DNA of 64,000 nucleotides from Nostoc desertorum CM1-VF14. GTDB lineage: Bacteria; Cyanobacteriota; Cyanobacteriia; Cyanobacteriales; Nostocaceae. The translations under genes and the position numbers were made by a program. Shown in pieces: positions 35,745-43,637 of this stretch (position 1 is its first letter; each line of letters opens with the position of its first letter). The stretch lies in the NCBI GenBank assembly GCA_019359245.1, contig JAHHHR010000035.1, positions 18,353-82,352 on the forward strand, given 5' to 3'. The notes under the pieces were generated by a model that saw nothing but the letters and a program-made list of their open reading frames with translations, had not been told where the DNA came from and did not search any database.

Positions 35745-36323
35745 ATGTTGACAAATGGTCATAGCACTTACAATAAAATGCCGGAAATTATAGACAGAGC
35801 CAGCTTCAAAACACCACCAAAACCAATATCTACAAAAGTTGTAAGTTCGACTCCCGGAAGATTGCGGTTGAGAGTGGCTCATTCTCATCGTCAACCAGAA
35901 AAGATGCAACACATCGCCAATGCTTTGTCAGCAAATGCTCACATTAATCAAGTTAAGACAAATATCCATCATGGCAGTATTGTGATCAATCACGATGGTA
36001 AAGATGGCAGTCTAGAAAATGTGCTAGCAACACTTAAAGATTTAGGAATAATTTTTGCCAATGTTTCCGAGGGTAACACCGAGGCAGCAGCAGGAGTATC
36101 ATCTGCGGTTGTTGACTTAAACCAGCGCGTAAAACAGTCAACAGGTGGTGCTTTTGATCTGCGGATTCTTTTCCCTGTGGGATTAGCTAGCCTTTCGCTG
36201 CGACAATTACTTAATAAAGGGTTGCAGTTAGAAGGTATTCCTTGGTATGTTCTAGCATGGTATGCTTTTGATAGCTTTATTAAGTTGCACGGAAATAGCC
36301 AAAAACAATCACAAAATGAGTAA
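35745..36323 (+). CDS. HMA_2-like domain protein with C-terminal membrane segment
   Basis: 192 residues. HMA_2-like domain at about 30-95 (TKVVSSTPGRLRLRVAHSHR, ending in SIVINHDG) with His residues but no CxxC. A C-terminal hydrophobic region (ILFPVGLASLSLRQLL, then IPWYVLAWYAFDSFIKL) probably anchors it in the membrane. Domain plus membrane hairpin is the layout expected of a small partner of the ATPase. Its stop lies nine bases from the stop of the opposing WD40 gene. Confidence 0.78.
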   Translation: MLTNGHSTYNKMPEIIDRASFKTPPKPISTKVVSSTPGRLRLRVAHSHRQPEKMQHIANALSANAHINQVKTNIHHGSIVINHDGKDGSLENVLATLKDLGIIFANVSEGNTEAAAGVSSAVVDLNQRVKQSTGGAFDLRILFPVGLASLSLRQLLNKGLQLEGIPWYVLAWYAFDSFIKLHGNSQKQSQNE

Positions 36324-36332
36324 CTGAAAAGC

Positions 36333-38702
36333 TTAATTGATCTGCCAAATCTTGATGGTTTTATCAGAACTACCACTAGCAAGAAATTGACCATCCTTGC
36401 TCATAGCAATAGAGTTTACTGCCCCTAAGTGTTCTGTAATAGTTTGCAGTAATTCTCCCGTCCCCAAATGCCAAATTTTGATGGTTTTGTCTGCGCTACC
36501 GCTAAAGAGAATTTCTCCATCAGGACTAATAGCTAAGGAGCTTACCTCTTCTAAATGTCCAGTCAAGGTGTATAACACTTTACCTGTAGCTAGATGCCAA
36601 ATTTTGATATTTTTGTCTGCGCTACCGCTAAAGAGAATTTCTCCATCAGGGCTAATGATTACTGATTTCACCTCACCTGAATGTCCGTTCAGGGTGCGTA
36701 ATGGATCTCCCGTACGTGGATTCCACAACCTAATTTTGTTGTCAGAACTACCACTAGCAAGGATCGTACCATCGAGGCTGATCGCAGCAGAATTAACTGC
36801 GGATGAATGCCAAAGGGTACAAATGCGTTGGCATAGCTCGCCGGAGGCATCGCCTTTATGCAAGTTCCAAATTTTGATTTTATTACTGCCACTAGCAAGA
36901 ATTTGTCCATCGGGACTGATGGCGATGCAGTTAACCGGCTTTTGATGTCCTAAGAGAGTGTGGAGGAGTTTGTCAGAATTGAGATTCCATACTTTGACGT
37001 TACTTTTGGGGTGTTGGCAACTACCAACGGCGAGATAATGTCCATCAGGACTAATCGCAACAGAGGAAATTTTGCCTAAATCTTTTGTAAGGGTGCGGAT
37101 AAGCTTGCCAGTTTTAAGATTCCATACTTTGATAGTTTTATCGGCACAACCGCTAACTAAACTCTCAGAATCAGGACTAATGACGACAGATGTAACTTTT
37201 TCTGAATGTCCAGTTAGGGTGTGGCTGAGAACAATATGTTGTAGTGTAACTTGGTGTTTGAGGTTGGCGACGCAATTTAAAATTTCCTCAACATCAGCAA
37301 TACTCTGACTATCACCGACTGCAACAAAATATTCTCTTAACTTTCTTACATATTCCTCATCTTTAACGCTGACAGCTGATTGCATTGCCTGAAGCGGGTT
37401 ACGAAAATCCTGTAGTGATATTTGGCGTAGTTGCAACCATGTATTTACAGAAAATGAAAGCTGTTCATTTGCCCACGAGCGTAGTTTACCGCCATAGGCA
37501 TCGCTTAAATGGCATAAACTTTGGGCTAATTGCAAAGCTAATTCTGGAATCCAGTAACAACGCTCATTTTCCAGAGCTTGGTAAACTTGCTTGTAACCGG
37601 AAGCGATAACCTGTACTGATTGTAAATCAAAAGTATCTGACAGCAAACTCGGCAGCAACTCTGGTAGTAGCGGAGGTACACCACGATCAACCAGATGGTA
37701 AACATCTGCTATCCAACCTGCAACCAAACAGTGATAAGTAATCAAAACTTGGCAAAGTTGTTCAAAGTCCTGACGATTGACTTGATATTGTAAGGATAAA
37801 TGACTAATATCAATTCCTTTCTCATTCCACTTTTCTACCTTTTCTAAAATTGCCAAATTAGCTACATTGTCTTTTCCAATCTGATTAATTTCCTCTAAGT
37901 CTTCTCCTAGTGCTACCAGTTCATCTCTAAGTTTTTTCCATTCTAACGCCCGTCTTTTAGCAGACTCTTCTAGAATTTCTCGATAAGGTAAACGAGCAAT
38001 TGTTTTATAATAATAATTACTTTGGTCTAAACCCCAATAGGCAATCCGAAAATTTAAATAATCTCCATCATTTTCTGACTCTAAAATCAAAATAGGCTCT
38101 GTCTTCAACATTCCAAACAGAGCCTTAATACTTGATTCACTGTGAAAACGTTTACTATCCCAAGCTCCTGCCAATAACTCTGTTGGTCTAACTTCATTGT
38201 GTAAAGAGTAATGCTTGTTGAGAAAGTCTCGTAATCCTTCAGCCAACATTAACTCAATTTGGGAAAATTTTTCATCTTTATTATCGTTAAATTGGTCAAA
38301 ATGTATTTGAGGAGGAGCGATAAAAATTTTCAGTGGAATGCGTTCATAATTGGTGTGGTCTAAAATTTGTGAAGGATATAATTTTAAGGGCCAGGTATCA
38401 AGAATTTTGTTGACTTCTGGCAACTTTAGCGCTGTTTCTCGCTCTTGTTCAGCTATTCTTAATCGCGTTTGATGATTCTCGGCTACTAGTTGCTCTTGAA
38501 AAATTCTTTCTTGTTCAAAGTCTTCAACATAACTGCTTTCTTGGTTTGAAGTATTTAAAGCTTTGAGTAATTGGGGAATTGCCTCAATCGGTTCATATTT
38601 ACTTAAGGCTAAACTGTCTTGACTTCTCTTTTGTACTAGCTCTGCAACAACAGGTGCAAACTCTAGTACCAGTTGAATTAGTAACCTTAACCCTTGCTGC
38701 AT
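36333..38702 (-). CDS. WD40-repeat protein with large N-terminal region
   Basis: 789 residues from the ATG at 38702. The last about 300 residues form seven WD40 units (for example HTLTGHSEKVTSVVISPDSE ... SGCADKTIKVWNLKTG), enough for one closed propeller; two neighbouring units are nearly identical, suggesting recent duplication. The first about 480 residues are helical with a coiled coil (QERIFQEQLVAENHQTRLRI) and match no domain I recognise; no kinase, TIR, caspase or STAND ATPase motif is visible. Likely a soluble scaffold or effector. Opposite in strand to the HMA_2 genes it interrupts. Confidence 0.8.
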   Translation of the reverse strand: MQQGLRLLIQLVLEFAPVVAELVQKRSQDSLALSKYEPIEAIPQLLKALNTSNQESSYVEDFEQERIFQEQLVAENHQTRLRIAEQERETALKLPEVNKILDTWPLKLYPSQILDHTNYERIPLKIFIAPPQIHFDQFNDNKDEKFSQIELMLAEGLRDFLNKHYSLHNEVRPTELLAGAWDSKRFHSESSIKALFGMLKTEPILILESENDGDYLNFRIAYWGLDQSNYYYKTIARLPYREILEESAKRRALEWKKLRDELVALGEDLEEINQIGKDNVANLAILEKVEKWNEKGIDISHLSLQYQVNRQDFEQLCQVLITYHCLVAGWIADVYHLVDRGVPPLLPELLPSLLSDTFDLQSVQVIASGYKQVYQALENERCYWIPELALQLAQSLCHLSDAYGGKLRSWANEQLSFSVNTWLQLRQISLQDFRNPLQAMQSAVSVKDEEYVRKLREYFVAVGDSQSIADVEEILNCVANLKHQVTLQHIVLSHTLTGHSEKVTSVVISPDSESLVSGCADKTIKVWNLKTGKLIRTLTKDLGKISSVAISPDGHYLAVGSCQHPKSNVKVWNLNSDKLLHTLLGHQKPVNCIAISPDGQILASGSNKIKIWNLHKGDASGELCQRICTLWHSSAVNSAAISLDGTILASGSSDNKIRLWNPRTGDPLRTLNGHSGEVKSVIISPDGEILFSGSADKNIKIWHLATGKVLYTLTGHLEEVSSLAISPDGEILFSGSADKTIKIWHLGTGELLQTITEHLGAVNSIAMSKDGQFLASGSSDKTIKIWQIN

Positions 38703-39358
38703 AAACACATACCTAGAAATTGAATAAAATAAATAAGCAAGGCTTGCATAAAATCAGGGCAGTACTGCCATCTAATAAATTCATACATACTCTTGATCTT
38801 ACTACTTGAGAGTACAGTAACTCAATCACTATGCATTAAAATAATTATATGTCAATACCCTATGTAATGAAGTACTTGTAAACCAAAATGATAATCATCT
38901 TAGAGGATGGTTTAAATCCTCAAAGAAGGGGGAAAGGGGAGTAACAAGTGTTTAAAATTACAGCCAAATACTTTTAAAAAAGCATTTATCAGCAAGGTAG
39001 AGGGGAACAGGGAGCAGGGATTTAAGCACAAAGCCAAATTTTGGATTTAGTGGCTTTAATTAAGTACGATGCTGAATCCCCGAATATATTGCTAAGTGCC
39101 GTTTGCCTTCTACCTTATTCAACATTGCTCTTCTTGATTATTCGATTATTATTAATGAAGCACAATGTTAAAGAAACTTAATCAACTTGATAGCAGAGAT
39201 AGCTAGATTCACTACTGAGATAGATTTTTTAAATCAAAAAAATAGGTATGAATTAAGTAAAGTTCATGCAGCTCGATAAAATGCTCTCTTTGAACATCAA
39301 TAGATAAGTTTATAAGTTTGGTTGCATTTTTTATTTTTTGGAATTGCAAAATAGTACT
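38703..39358. other. divergent intergenic region
   Basis: 656 bases of AT-rich sequence between the WD40 gene and the next HMA_2 gene, with G/A-rich short repeats at about 38930-39020 and a weak Fur-family-like half palindrome at 38888-38898. No ORF. Confidence 0.5.
38888..38898. promoter_or_regulatory. weak Fur/Zur-like site
   Basis: ATGATAATCAT is an 11-bp palindrome that shares TGATAATCAT with the strong site at 30229-30245, but the right arm then diverges. It lies 185 bases before the WD40 gene and about 460 before the HMA_2 gene at 39359. May be fortuitous. Confidence 0.3.
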
Positions 39359-40003
39359 ATGACTTCTATAAAACGGTCTAACTCTGGCAAAAATGCTAGT
39401 TTGAATCTGCCTTTACCATCAAAAAAGGCGGCTAAAAGCGTAGCTGATAAAACAGCACCATCCCAAAAGATATTCTATAGCATTGTCCATACTATTCCTG
39501 GGCGGATTCGTTTTCGTATTCCTCTGCTAGCCAAAGATACTGAGTATGCTAATCAACTCAAATCAGCGATAGAATCTGATCCTAGAGTTACATATGTCCG
39601 TGCTAACCCACAAGCTGCATCCATTGTCATCAATTATAAAATAGATGTAATTTCAGATAATCAGATGCTCGCGCATTTGATTAATCTTATTCAAACTGCC
39701 CAAGATGTGGTTGTGCCAAAAGAGATAATGGCAAAATCAATCGTAGGTGCTATTTTTGATGCTCTAATTAACCTAATTGATAGTACACGCAAGATCAACC
39801 AAGCGCGTAATGTCATTGTATATCGAAGGTTTAAAACAGACGTTTGGGAACGGCTACTTTCTACCTCAAGAAGCATAATTAAGAGACTAAAATCTGCCAC
39901 CATGTTTATCTTGCCTAACAAGCGATGGCGATTGCGTGGCAATAACGAAGTCAACTCCCAGCCTTTGAAACTGAAATCTGCCAGCGAACCTGATCTTGTG
40001 TAG
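39359..40003 (+). CDS. HMA_2-like domain protein
   Basis: 214 residues from the ATG at 39359. HMA_2-like domain at about 38-100 (YSIVHTIPGRIRFRIPLLAK, then VRANPQAASIVINYKID). A weakly hydrophobic helix (AKSIVGAIFDALINLIDS) and a very basic C-terminus (RRFKTDVWERLLSTSRSIIK, NKRWRLRG) follow, so it may sit at the membrane surface. No cysteine metal site. 132 bases before the HMA_2-PAP2 gene, same strand. Confidence 0.78.
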   Translation: MTSIKRSNSGKNASLNLPLPSKKAAKSVADKTAPSQKIFYSIVHTIPGRIRFRIPLLAKDTEYANQLKSAIESDPRVTYVRANPQAASIVINYKIDVISDNQMLAHLINLIQTAQDVVVPKEIMAKSIVGAIFDALINLIDSTRKINQARNVIVYRRFKTDVWERLLSTSRSIIKRLKSATMFILPNKRWRLRGNNEVNSQPLKLKSASEPDLV

Positions 40004-40135
40004 TTAATAATACACTAATCATTAAAATTATTCCTGGTTAGGAGTAAGTAGCTCTGAAATAAATGGGATTTCACATAATTTCTGAAAATCTTTCTTCTCT
40101 AGCCTTGAGTCCAAGCATTTTATTATCAATAAAAA

Positions 40136-41230
40136 ATGGGTAACCCTCACTGTCGTAAACTTATTAATGAGAACCATTGGGTTCAAGCAATACATACTGC
40201 TGTTAAAGGAAGAGTTAGATATAAGGTAAATGGGCTTTATCATTCGGAAGCCCTCAAAAGATATCTTGAATCAAGATTATTAGAAGAGGAAATAATCTCA
40301 CGAGCTAGTGCTAATAGTTATACAGGGAATGTCCTTGTTATTTTCCATCCAGATAAAAGTTTAAACGCGATCGCTCTCCTCATTCAAGAAATTGTCTTAG
40401 ATTATCGGAAAAAAGCTAGCAAATCACTTGGTTCTTCCATACAAACCCAATCAGTCAAGGTTCTAAAACCATCTACCGCAGTCATTAAAGACAGTAACTT
40501 GCATTCCTTTGGTATTAAAGAAAATATTGGTTTCGTTGGGGGTAATAACCGAAGCATATTTGATTCAGCTGTACTGTCTCAAATATCTATGCAGCGACAA
40601 TTAAACCAAACAAGCAGTAAACTTATTCCGGTATTGGGGGCTATTGGCGCTCTTGTATGCGGCACTGCACTGTTGTATGCATATAATCTTGACGAAGCCA
40701 TTTTGCTCTTGATCCAGAAGCTGCATACACCACTGCGCGATCGCATCATGGTTAGTATCACTTTTCTTGGCGATCCACTAGTAATGCTGATATCTTCTTT
40801 GGGGCTGGCGATTAGTCCGTTATATTCTAATCGTCGCTGGCAAGCAACTATGTTGGGCATCGCTGGAGTCGGTGCAACCTTGCTAAATTGTTTAATGAAA
40901 ATATTATTTGGTAGAGCGCGTCCAGCACTGTGGAACCATATTATTAAAGTGGGTCAACACAGTTTTCCCAGTGGTCATGCAATGGTTTCAATAGTCATTT
41001 ACGGTTTTACTAGCTATATTCTGGCAAAGCAGTTTCCTGAATGGGGCTTTCAGATTTATGCCTTGGCTGTTGTCTTAATTGCTGCGATCGGTTTCAGTCG
41101 GCTTTATCTTGGAGTACATTGGCTGACTGATGTGACAGCTGGCTACGGGGCAGGTTTAGTGTGGTTGATTGCCTGTATTATTAGCTTAGAATTGCAACAA
41201 AAATATCGCTTGTCACTGGAAGCAGGCTGA
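40136..41230 (+). CDS. HMA_2-PAP2 phosphatase fusion
   Basis: 364 residues. N-terminal HMA_2-like domain at about 15-80 (IHTAVKGRVRYKVNGLYHSE, ending NVLVIFHPD), a linker, then a PAP2/lipid phosphatase domain with about six membrane helices. The three PAP2 motifs are intact: KILFGRARP, HSFPSGHAM and SRLYLGVHWLTD, giving the catalytic His and Asp. It should dephosphorylate a membrane lipid such as phosphatidate, undecaprenyl-PP or a related substrate. The joined HMA_2 domain ties lipid chemistry to this metal-related locus. Confidence 0.85.
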   Translation: MGNPHCRKLINENHWVQAIHTAVKGRVRYKVNGLYHSEALKRYLESRLLEEEIISRASANSYTGNVLVIFHPDKSLNAIALLIQEIVLDYRKKASKSLGSSIQTQSVKVLKPSTAVIKDSNLHSFGIKENIGFVGGNNRSIFDSAVLSQISMQRQLNQTSSKLIPVLGAIGALVCGTALLYAYNLDEAILLLIQKLHTPLRDRIMVSITFLGDPLVMLISSLGLAISPLYSNRRWQATMLGIAGVGATLLNCLMKILFGRARPALWNHIIKVGQHSFPSGHAMVSIVIYGFTSYILAKQFPEWGFQIYALAVVLIAAIGFSRLYLGVHWLTDVTAGYGAGLVWLIACIISLELQQKYRLSLEAG

Positions 41231-41853
41231 TCTGGATGATAGCTAATAAAAAACTATACAGGCAGCAGGCACGCGGTTCTTAAAACTCAAGTTTAAACAA
41301 GCTATTCAAACGAGTGATCCTCAGCAATGTAATACTTTTACGAGTACAAATTGCTAACACATTTATTGGACAGAAATAGTCTAATGCTTGGGTGAATAAA
41401 GCAATCCTAAATCATTTGTGAAAATTATATATTTCTTTTTTCTTTCTTCACTTTACGTCCTTGGCTTATTGGCGATTCGTTTCCTTATCTATATTTTTCA
41501 CGGATCAAATAGGACCCATAAGTTTGTTTCAGATTAGGCTAAATCGAAATATCTAACCAGGGTTAGGTGGAAGATAGCTACCTTACCTGCAAAACTAATG
41601 GTATTCAAGCCAAGCTTGAAAACATCACTCAATATGGCTATTACTTATTGCTCCTTATACCTATGTCATATTTCGTTGCCAAGCAAGATTTTTATGACTG
41701 AGGTAATTTTGTTTGCTCATGTTCTCAAATTGAGGTGTGAACAACATCTCTTAGTAGTTCTATGAGAAAGATTTGGGGCACTCGTGTTTAGCCACATTAC
41801 CTCGACGGTAATTTAAGCATCAATCAAATTATTTTCCTATAAGGCAACTAAGC
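41231..41853. other. intergenic region
   Basis: 623 bases between same-strand genes. AT-rich; I see no ORF, RNA fold or repeat that I can support. The hemerythrin gene promoter presumably lies toward the end. Confidence 0.5.
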
Positions 41854-42900
41854 ATGGTTACAACACTCGACGATACTAAACGGCTTGCGATCGCCGAAAG
41901 ATTAGCAGACCTGAGAGCATTTCAAAATTTAATTCTTTCTAACGATCAAAAACTAATAGATATCTGTCCTTATGAAGATGTTCGCGATCGTTTGCAAAAT
42001 ATGCTCGAAGATGACCAAAAAAACTTAGGCATTATAGACACTGTCATTGTTCAATACGGCATTCAATCTGAACCTAGTAGTGCGACCAAGATATTTATTC
42101 CTCAGTTTGAGCAGATGATGTCTGGCAATGAGTTTACGTTCTACCAGAAGCTTATTCACCACGAACTAATGAAGCATGGTCAAGCCATGAGTGGAATCGT
42201 TATTCACAAAGCTGCTCAGGTGGTGGGGGCAGATATTGAAGTGGCTATTGCGCCTTTGAATACTGTCAACTTTGAGGGTCGCGCTCATCAAGAACAGCTC
42301 AAGGGCATACTCGAACAGGTGGGTGTCCGTGAAATGACGGGCCTTGATGCAGAGCAGGGACTGTGGGCACGCGTGCAAGATGCTGTTGCTGCATTATCGG
42401 GTGTAGGTGGCAGTGTGATTACCCAAAACACTGACAAACAGGATATTAACATCCAGACCCTCATCCGCTTAGATCACGAAAAAGTGAATACTATTTTCAC
42501 CGAAATCGGGGCGACTAAAGATCCTCAAAAACTCCAAGAATATTTTGGGCAACTCTACAAAGACTTATTAGCCCATGCTCAAGCTGAAGAAGAAGTCGTA
42601 TACCCGCAAGTTCGCTCGTTTTATGGCGATGACAATACTCAGGAACTATACGATGAGCAAGCCCAAATGAAACGGATGCTTGATGAAATTAAATCTATTG
42701 ATCCTGCTTCAGCCGATGAGTTCAGAGCAAAAATTAAACAGTTGATGGATACAGTCGGGGATCACATTCGTCAAGAAGAGAGTACTATGTTCGCGGCGAT
42801 CAACAGAAATTGCAGTGATATAGAAAAAGAGCAAATGGCTACCGATTTCAAGGCTGCCAAGAGCAAGGTTCAGCAAGAAATGTCAGCCTCTATACAATAG
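41854..42900 (+). CDS. hemerythrin HHE domain protein with extra N-terminal helical domain
   Basis: 348 residues. The C-terminal half (about 208-320) is an HHE four-helix bundle: LIRLDHEKVNTIFTEI, LLAHAQAEEEVVYPQV and VGDHIRQEESTMFAAI supply the His/Glu/Asp ligands of a di-iron site that binds O2, NO or iron. The N-terminal half is another helical bundle (RLADLRAFQNLILSNDQKLI, FYQKLIHHELMKHGQAM), perhaps a diverged duplicate or a DUF892-like domain. Soluble. Located 620 bases after the HMA_2-PAP2 gene on the same strand. Confidence 0.85.
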   Translation: MVTTLDDTKRLAIAERLADLRAFQNLILSNDQKLIDICPYEDVRDRLQNMLEDDQKNLGIIDTVIVQYGIQSEPSSATKIFIPQFEQMMSGNEFTFYQKLIHHELMKHGQAMSGIVIHKAAQVVGADIEVAIAPLNTVNFEGRAHQEQLKGILEQVGVREMTGLDAEQGLWARVQDAVAALSGVGGSVITQNTDKQDINIQTLIRLDHEKVNTIFTEIGATKDPQKLQEYFGQLYKDLLAHAQAEEEVVYPQVRSFYGDDNTQELYDEQAQMKRMLDEIKSIDPASADEFRAKIKQLMDTVGDHIRQEESTMFAAINRNCSDIEKEQMATDFKAAKSKVQQEMSASIQ

Positions 42901-42990
42901 ACTTCTTGGCATTGTCGGAGAAAGGGAAAGGTGAAAGGGATGAAATTTGCCCTTAGCCTTTAACCTTGTCCGGCAATAGTGCAAAACTCA

Positions 42991-43323
42991 TTAGAATTTC
43001 TCCGGTACAAACATTACAAAAAGTAGATAGATAGAAAGCCCTAGCGTCAGCAGTCCTAACAGCCCCAATCCCCAAGATTGACTGCGAGAAAGTTGTTCAC
43101 CACTAGCTGCGTAAACCAGAGGTGCAACCACTAGGTTAAAACACATCGCCAGGAATAAATACAGTGGCAAATTTTGTTTACGCCATTGATACCAGATTTC
43201 AATTATTTTTTTTAATACTTGGGATGCAGTGATGCCTGCGGCGAGCTTCTCTACGAGACGCTCCGCGTAGCTTGCTTCCACGGAGTGGTACGCTAACGCG
43301 TGTTGGATATAAGAGGGTTTCAT
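42991..43323 (-). CDS. KdpF/KdpG-like small membrane protein, orphaned
   Basis: 110 residues. Two hydrophobic helices: LPLYLFLAMCFNLVVAPLVY and GLLGLLTLGLSIYLLFVMFV, the second followed by PEKF, the exact end of the KdpF subunit of K+-ATPases. The longer form resembles the extra subunit of Anabaena kdp operons (KdpG). It starts six bases after a kdpB remnant and no kdpC follows, so it is left over from a lost operon. Residues about 8-28 are encoded by a palindromic repeat (43239-43303). Confidence 0.7.
   Translation of the reverse strand: MKPSYIQHALAYHSVEASYAERLVEKLAAGITASQVLKKIIEIWYQWRKQNLPLYLFLAMCFNLVVAPLVYAASGEQLSRSQSWGLGLLGLLTLGLSIYLLFVMFVPEKF
43239..43303. repeat. palindromic Nostoc-type repeat inside a gene
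   Basis: GAGACGCTCCGCGTAGCTTG then CTTCCACGGAGTGG resembles the spacer element at 35578-35605 (GAGACGCTGCGCGTAGCTTG, CTTCCCCGCAGGGG). It is a multiple of three long in effect and keeps the kdpF-like frame open. Confidence 0.7.
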
Positions 43324-43329
43324 AGTAAA

Positions 43330-43518
43330 TTAAGACAAAGCTAGGATAATATCTATTAGTTTGATGGCAATGAAGGGAGGAATGATACCACCAAAGCCAT
43401 AAATGAAGGTGCTGCGACGTAGCAGTTGATCTGCTGTTAAAGGCAAGAACTTTACCCCTTTGAGTGCTAGCGAAATTAGCGCCGGAATAATCAAGGAATT
43501 ATAAATCAGCTTTGGCAA
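43330..43518 (-). pseudogene. kdpB: kdpB C-terminal remnant
   Basis: About 60 residues that match only the extreme C-terminus of the KdpB ATPase subunit: NSLIIPALISLALKGVKFLP, then LLRRSTFIYGFGGIIPPFIA and IKLIDIILAL. A stop codon lies just upstream in frame, and the other about 620 residues (phosphorylation site, nucleotide and transport domains) are absent. kdpA and kdpC are not in the window. It can only be a degraded piece of a former K+-transport operon. Confidence 0.85.
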
Positions 43519-43535
43519 AAAGCCTACAGACTAAA

Positions 43536-43565
43536 CCCGGATTTCTCATTAGTGAAACATCCGGG
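43536..43565. terminator. 7-bp hairpin between FIST gene and kdp remnant
   Basis: CCCGGAT (43536-43542) and ATCCGGG (43559-43565) pair around a 16-base loop, downstream of the FIST gene on the minus strand and followed (minus direction) by the kdp remnant. Confidence 0.4.
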
Positions 43566-43637
43566 CCAAGTTTTTATGTGAAGGTATGGGGTTAATTAAA
43601 ATCCAAAATTGGCAGAGTCAGAAGTTTAATTCATAAC

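Noticed and set aside
36397..37609. Plus-strand frames opposite the WD40 gene
   Set aside because: They are antisense shadows of WD40 repeats, with repeated text caused by the repeats on the coding strand.
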